Positions 58,895-64,000 of a stretch of 64,000 bases of DNA are shown here, in pieces. The first letter of the stretch is position 1; every line of letters begins with the position of its first letter. The position numbers and the translations under genes were made by a program. Under the pieces are notes generated by a model that worked only from the letters and a program-made list of their open reading frames with translations, was not told the origin of the DNA and did no database searches. The stretch is from Azospirillum melinis (GTDB lineage Bacteria; Pseudomonadota; Alphaproteobacteria; Azospirillales; Azospirillaceae), in contig NZ_WHOS01000035.1 of assembly GCF_013340935.1 (NCBI RefSeq), positions 1 through 64,000 of the forward strand. Reading direction: 5' to 3'.

Positions 58895-59716
58895 ATGCCG
58901 ACGCTCGCACCCGATCATTCGGATCTGTTCGACGATACGGGCAAGCCGCCCCGGCTGTTGGAACTCGACGTTGCCAGGATCATGCGCAATCCGAGCATGC
59001 CGCGCCGCCATTTCGACCCGCAGGAGATGCAGGGGCTGGCCGACTCGATTGCGCATTACGGGCTGAAACAGCCGGTGCTGGTGCAGGAGGTCGTGGGCGG
59101 CCACCGTCTGGTCGCCGGCGAACGGCGGCTGCGGGCGCACGAGATGCTGGGGCTGGCGACCATCTACGCGCTGGTCACCTCCGGCAATCCGGACGAACTG
59201 ACGCTGGTTGAGAATGTGCAGCGCGTCGACCTCGATGCACTGGAACTGGCGGAGGCGCTGGCGCGGCTGATCGACCGCTTCGGCTACACCCAGGAACAGC
59301 TGGGCCGCATCATCGGCAAGAGCCAGAGCAACGTCAGCCATACCCTGCGGCTGAACAGCCTGCCGGAGACGATCAAGCAGGAATATGCCGCCGCCCACCA
59401 TGACGTGTCCCGCTCCACCCTGATCGAGATCGCCTGGATCAAGGATCTGGACGAGCAGATCGCCCTGTGGGAGCAGGTGAAGGCCGGCGATGGGACGGTG
59501 CAGGCGGCGCGCAGCCGCAAGGACGCCGCCAAGGAGCCGTCGCTGCGCACCATGTCGGCTGTCGGGCGCTTCCTCGACGCGCTGCGCCGCGCCACCGCCC
59601 GGCTGGGCGACCCGCGCGAGCACCGCGCCTATGTCGACGACATGCAGCGCCGCGAACTGATCAGCCTGCGCCGGCGCATCGACCTGCTGCTGGGCGACGA
59701 TCCGGCGGTGGATTGA
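58895..59716 (+). CDS. ParB-like partition protein, orphan
   Basis: The 273-residue product has the ParB/Spo0J N-terminal domain with the CTP-binding GERRLRA box and ENVQR box (~77-117), then a helix-turn-helix (LGRIIGKSQSNVSHTLRLNSLPE, ~140-160), and a C-terminal dimerisation region. ParB loads onto parS sites with CTP. No parA lies next to it, and it is between a chemoreceptor and a GloB-like gene, so it is more likely a second ParB-like nucleoid or regulatory protein than the chromosome-partition ParB. It starts about 140 bases after the chemoreceptor gene. Confidence 0.85.
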   Translation: MPTLAPDHSDLFDDTGKPPRLLELDVARIMRNPSMPRRHFDPQEMQGLADSIAHYGLKQPVLVQEVVGGHRLVAGERRLRAHEMLGLATIYALVTSGNPDELTLVENVQRVDLDALELAEALARLIDRFGYTQEQLGRIIGKSQSNVSHTLRLNSLPETIKQEYAAAHHDVSRSTLIEIAWIKDLDEQIALWEQVKAGDGTVQAARSRKDAAKEPSLRTMSAVGRFLDALRRATARLGDPREHRAYVDDMQRRELISLRRRIDLLLGDDPAVD

Positions 59717-59727
59717 GGGGGCCGCCC

Positions 59728-60360
59728 TCAGTCGTTCAGGAAGGGATTGTAGAGCCGCTCCTCGCCAAAGGTCGACATCGGGCCGTGGCCGGGGATGAAG
59801 GCGATGTCGTCGCCGTAGGGGAACAGCTTGTCGCGGATCGAGGCGATCAGGTCGCCGTGGTTGCCCTTGGGGAAGTCGGTGCGGCCTACGGAGCCCTGGA
59901 ACAGCACATCGCCGACGATGGCGAGCTTCGACGGGCGGTGGACGAACACGACGTGGCCGGGGGTGTGGCCGGGGCAGTGGCGGACCTCCAGCGTCTGGTT
60001 GCCGACGGTCACCGTGTCGCCCTCCTCCAGCCAGCGGCCGGGGGTGAAGGAACGCACGGGCGGGAAGCCGAACATCTGGCTTTGCATCGGCATGCCGTCG
60101 ATCCAGAACTGGTCGTCGCGGTGCGGTCCCTCGATGGGCAGCGTCAGCTTGTCGGCCAGGTCGGCGACGGCGCCGGCATGGTCGATGTGGCCATGGGTGA
60201 CGAGGATCTTCTCCAGCGTCACGCCCTTCGCCTTCACCGCGGCCAGGATGCGGTCCAGGTCGCCGCCGGGATCGATGGCGGCCCCCTTCATCGTCTCGGG
60301 GCACCAGAGCACCGTGCAGTTCTGCTGGAACGGGGTGACCGGAACGATGGCGTACTGCAT
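59728..60360 (-). CDS. GloB-type MBL-fold hydrolase
   Basis: The 210-residue product has THGHIDH (His61, His63, Asp65, His66 approx.), HCPGHTPGH, VGDVLFQGSVGR with the bridging Asp, and IPGHGPMS with the final His. This pattern is that of the short glyoxalase II-like proteins (YcbL type) that bind two metals and hydrolyse hydroxyacyl-glutathione or related thioesters. The protein lacks the C-terminal glutathione-binding domain of full glyoxalase II. It converges with the parB-like gene. Confidence 0.85.
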   Translation of the reverse strand: MQYAIVPVTPFQQNCTVLWCPETMKGAAIDPGGDLDRILAAVKAKGVTLEKILVTHGHIDHAGAVADLADKLTLPIEGPHRDDQFWIDGMPMQSQMFGFPPVRSFTPGRWLEEGDTVTVGNQTLEVRHCPGHTPGHVVFVHRPSKLAIVGDVLFQGSVGRTDFPKGNHGDLIASIRDKLFPYGDDIAFIPGHGPMSTFGEERLYNPFLND

Positions 60361-60621
60361 GGCCTGACCTTCGGTTCTGCGGGAAATTGGCGGAATGATC
60401 CCATGGGCGGCGTGACCTTAACGTGCCTGCGATGGCTGCCGCAAACCATTCACGCGTCAAATCGATTCCGATTTTCTGCGATCCGATCTAAGGTCCGCTG
60501 GTTCCGGCCGGATGTTGCGCCTTTGGGTGGAATAGCGGACCGGTACGAAATGTTAACCACCGAAGCTTTAGATCGGGGCGGACCACCCAACCGCCGCCGC
60601 AATAATACGGATTCCGCCGGA

Positions 60622-61074
60622 ATGCTGTCGCAGAAAGCCAAATACGCGTTGCGTGCCCTGATCATGCTGGCGGAGAAGGACAATGGCGACCTGATCCTGA
60701 TCGCCGACATCGCGGAGCGCGAGAACATCCCGCGCAAGTTCCTCGAAGCGATCCTGGTCGAGTTGCGCAAGGAAGGCATTCTGTTCGCCAAGCGCGGCAA
60801 GAGCGGCGGCTATCGGCTTGCCCGCCCGGCCGCGGAAATCACCTTTGGCGAGGTGATTCGCCTGATCGACGGGCATCTGGCTCCGATCCCCTGCGCCAGC
60901 AAGGCGTCCTTCCGGCCGTGCGAGGACTGCATCGACACCGAGACCTGCTCGGTCCGCTGGCTGATGGTCCAGGTTCGCGACGCCACCGCCGCCGTGCTGG
61001 ACAACCGGACGCTGGCCGACGCCCTGCGCCATCGCCAGTCCACCGGCAACATCGCCGCCAACTTCGACATCTGA
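60622..61074 (+). CDS. Rrf2-family regulator with four-Cys cluster motif
   Basis: The 150-residue product has an Rrf2 winged helix (MLSQKAKYALRALIMLAE, ENIPRKFLEAILVELRKEG, RGKSGGYRLARP) and a C-terminal Cys set at 91, 100, 103 and 109 (pattern C-x8-C-x2-C-x5-C), richer than the three-Cys IscR site. It may sense iron, NO or redox state through an Fe-S cluster, or cysteine supply as CymR does. The ATG at 60622 starts the canonical sequence, with a weak ribosome site. It is monocistronic, in front of the SDR gene by about 100 bases. Confidence 0.87.
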   Translation: MLSQKAKYALRALIMLAEKDNGDLILIADIAERENIPRKFLEAILVELRKEGILFAKRGKSGGYRLARPAAEITFGEVIRLIDGHLAPIPCASKASFRPCEDCIDTETCSVRWLMVQVRDATAAVLDNRTLADALRHRQSTGNIAANFDI

Positions 61075-61174
61075 CGCTTCCCGCTCCGCAGTTCCCGTCC
61101 CGTCTGAAATCGCATTTGAGGCGGCGGCCGGCCGCCCTTATGGTTGGGCAACTGCAGGATTGGGAGGAATGAGC

Positions 61175-61879
61175 ATGTCCGACGAAAAGGTTGCCGTGAT
61201 CGCCGCCGGCGGCAGCGGCATGGGTGCGGCCTCGGCGCGCCGGCTGGCGGCCGACGGGTTCAAGGTCGCGATCCTGTCCTCCTCCGGCAAGGGTGAGGCT
61301 CTGGCCGCGGAACTCGGCGGCATCGGGGTGACCGGGTCGAACCAGTCGAACGACGACCTGAAGCGGCTGGTCGATGCGACGATGGAGCGCTGGGGCCGCA
61401 TCGACGCGCTGGTCAACAGCGCCGGCCACGGTCCGCGCGGCGCCCTGCTGGAGATCAGCGACGAGGACTGGCACCGCGGCATCGAGGTCTATTTCCTCAA
61501 CGTCGTGCGGGCGGTCCGGCTGGTGGCGCCGATCATGGTCGGGCAGAAGGCCGGCTCCATCGTCAACATCTCCACCGCCTGGGCGTTCGAGCCGAGCGCC
61601 ATGTTCCCGACCTCCGCCGTCGCGCGGGCCGGTCTGGCCGCCTACACCAAGATCTTCGCCGAGCAGTATGCGGCGGAGAATGTGCGGATGAACAACGTCC
61701 TGCCGGGCTGGATCGACAGCCTGCCCGCGACCGAGGAACGGCGCCAGAGCGTGCCGATGCAGCGCTACGGCAGCAGCGAGGAGATCGCCGCCACGGTGGC
61801 CTTCCTGGCCTCGCCGGGCGCCGGCTACATCACCGGCCAGAACATCCGGGTCGATGGCGGGCTGACGCGGTCGGTGTGA
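61175..61879 (+). CDS. SDR-family protein with altered active site
   Basis: The 234-residue product has the short-chain dehydrogenase fold: dinucleotide loop AAGGSGMG (10-17), NSAG at 81-84, conserved Asn109 and Ser133 in NIST, and C-terminal YITGQNIRVDGG. But the catalytic Tyr-x3-Lys is missing: the equivalent positions are Ser147 and Arg151 in TSAVARAGL. So classical dehydrogenase chemistry is doubtful, and it may bind NAD(P)(H) for a different reaction or regulation. ATG 61175 has GGGAGG seven bases upstream. It converges with purA. Confidence 0.82.
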   Translation: MSDEKVAVIAAGGSGMGAASARRLAADGFKVAILSSSGKGEALAAELGGIGVTGSNQSNDDLKRLVDATMERWGRIDALVNSAGHGPRGALLEISDEDWHRGIEVYFLNVVRAVRLVAPIMVGQKAGSIVNISTAWAFEPSAMFPTSAVARAGLAAYTKIFAEQYAAENVRMNNVLPGWIDSLPATEERRQSVPMQRYGSSEEIAATVAFLASPGAGYITGQNIRVDGGLTRSV

Positions 61880-61912
61880 TCCGCCTCGCCTGATCCGGAG
61901 CGCACGGAAACG

Positions 61913-61945
61913 AAAAAGGGCCGGCGAAATGCCGGCCCTTTCTTT
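61913..61945. terminator. Bidirectional terminator between SDR gene and purA
   Basis: AAAGGGCCGGC (61915-61925) pairs perfectly with GCCGGCCCTTT (61931-61941). A T-rich tail (TCTTTCT) follows on the plus strand and the A run before the stem gives TTTTT on the minus strand, so it works for both convergent genes. Confidence 0.9.
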
Positions 61946-61963
61946 CTGGAACGTCCCGCCAGC

Positions 61964-63256
<1,293 letters not shown>

Positions 63257-63345
63257 CTCTCGTCTCCGCAAAACTTCAAAAAGGAACCGCTCAGCCTCCC
63301 GATCCACCGCAGGGTACCATCCGCGCGGCGTGGGGGCCCGTTCAC

Positions 63346-63401
63346 CCTGAACCCAACTCGCTTGAACCCAACTTCTGTGAACGCAAGTCGTTTGAACCCA
63401 G
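63346..63401 (-). repeat. 15-bp tandem repeat between hisZ and purA
   Basis: On the minus strand about 3.8 degenerate copies of GGGTTCAAGCGAGTT follow each other: GGGTTCAAACGACTT, GCGTTCACAGAAGTT, GGGTTCAAGCGAGTT, GGGTTCAGGGTG. The array begins two bases after the hisZ stop codon. Likely a variable-length minisatellite. Confidence 0.75.
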
Positions 63402-63403
63402 GG

Positions 63404-64000
63404 TCACCCGACCGGCTTGACGTCCCCGCCGGCCAGCCAATGGCCGCAGTGGAGCCGTCTGGCTTCCGCGGCCGCATCGGCCACCGGGGCAAGCCCGGCG
63501 ACCGTCACCCATCCGTCGGCCCGCAGCCTGCGCGCCGTTTCCCAACCGCTGCCGTGCGGCAGATAGACCCGGCCCGGCGCCTTGGCCGCCGGAACCGCGC
63601 GCAGCAGCGTATCCATGTACAGCGTGAAGCCGGTCGCCGGCTCCCCGCGCCCATCTCCCTTGGCTTCACCCTGCGCGCCGGCGCGGTAGCGACCGCCCTG
63701 GCCCAGCTCGCCCGCGGCGCGGGAGAACAGGGTGAAGCTGAGGCCGGTCTGGTATTCGAAGCCGCGATGCTCCACCAGATCGATGGTCACCGTCAGGTCC
63801 GGCATCGCCGCGCGCAGCAGGGCCAGCGTGTCGGTCAGCCGGCGGCGGTCCTTCTCGGCCCCCTCCGGCAGCGGCAGGGCGGCCAGCGCCTGCATGGCGC
63901 GGTCGGCGGGACCCGACGCGCTCATCAGCGTTTCCAGCAGCGAGGCGGCGGGGCCGCCTACGGCGGCCACGGCGGCCGAGTCCTTGCGGTCGAGTGCGGC
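63404..64000 (-). CDS. hisZ: ATP phosphoribosyltransferase regulatory subunit, 5' end beyond window
   Basis: The visible ~198 C-terminal residues belong to HisZ, a histidyl-tRNA synthetase paralogue that activates short HisG in the first step of histidine synthesis. Seen here are ALDRKDSAAV, then IDLVEHRGFEYQTGLSFTLFS and LGQGGRY, the HisS motif-like parts of the family; catalytic aminoacylation motifs are altered as expected. The frame stays open to position 64000, so the start lies to the right. purA follows ~150 bases downstream on the same strand. Confidence 0.9.
   Translation of the reverse strand, partial: AALDRKDSAAVAAVGGPAASLLETLMSASGPADRAMQALAALPLPEGAEKDRRRLTDTLALLRAAMPDLTVTIDLVEHRGFEYQTGLSFTLFSRAAGELGQGGRYRAGAQGEAKGDGRGEPATGFTLYMDTLLRAVPAAKAPGRVYLPHGSGWETARRLRADGWVTVAGLAPVADAAAEARRLHCGHWLAGGDVKPVG

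Overview
The window looks like chromosomal or chromid DNA from a high-GC alphaproteobacterium, most likely Azospirillum or a close relative in the Azospirillaceae. This rests on gene content and on very GC-rich third codon positions: nifJ-type pyruvate:flavodoxin oxidoreductase, pyruvate formate-lyase, a SufU/SufT-containing SUF operon, AcnB, malate synthase G, and an isolated HisZ next to PurA. The species call is inference; no rRNA or tRNA gene is present to fix it. I see no insertion sequence, prophage, CRISPR array or conjugation module.

Layout. 1-4.5 kb: the 3' part of a giant repeat adhesin of the RTX/type I secretion kind. 4.6-6.0 kb: a MarR regulator divergent from a HAD phosphatase. 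6.4-15.2 kb: a hexuronate block (ExuT-type transporter, tagaturonate reductase, LacI-family regulator) wrapped around nifJ. 15.3-20.6 kb: three exported proteins (class C beta-lactamase-like hydrolase, Tat-exported FAD oxidase, phytase-like autotransporter). 20.8-25.3 kb: pflB-pflA divergent from an RpiR/HexR-type regulator. 25.3-28.4 kb: an operon of an EamA exporter, a radical SAM enzyme and an arginase-fold enzyme. 28.9-35.2 kb: lipoprotein, RraA-like protein, aconitase B, a metallo-beta-lactamase-fold hydrolase and an orphan LivK-like binding protein. 35.2-40.8 kb: a membrane GGDEF-EAL protein, a small ABM monooxygenase, a pirin and an unknown protein. 41.0-47.8 kb: a complete SUF operon, sufR-B-C-D-S-U-T plus an A-type carrier. 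48.1-50.6 kb: three envelope proteins. 50.8-64 kb: an unknown coiled-coil protein, malate synthase G, two methyltransferases, a chemoreceptor, an orphan ParB-like protein, a GloB-like hydrolase, an Rrf2 regulator, an SDR protein, PurA and the 3' part of hisZ.

How the genes work together. Two oxygen-sensitive routes from pyruvate to acetyl-CoA (NifJ and PFL) lie within 10 kb of each other. The sequence links each to sugar-acid or sugar-phosphate control. A 12-bp AT-rich motif (TTAATATATYAG) lies upstream of the hexuronate transporter, upstream of tagaturonate reductase and at a candidate sigma-54 promoter of nifJ. The pflB/regulator intergenic region carries a perfect match to the published HexR palindrome, a weaker second copy, and an FNR-like box. 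Acetyl-CoA can then enter the TCA and glyoxylate reactions through AcnB and GlcB. SUF supplies the Fe-S clusters that NifJ, PflA, AcnB, the radical SAM protein and probably both Rrf2 regulators need.

The best candidate for an undescribed system is the EamA exporter / radical SAM / arginase-like operon at 25.3-28.4 kb. It looks like a compact make-and-export cassette for a small molecule, but no substrate or precursor peptide can be read from the sequence.
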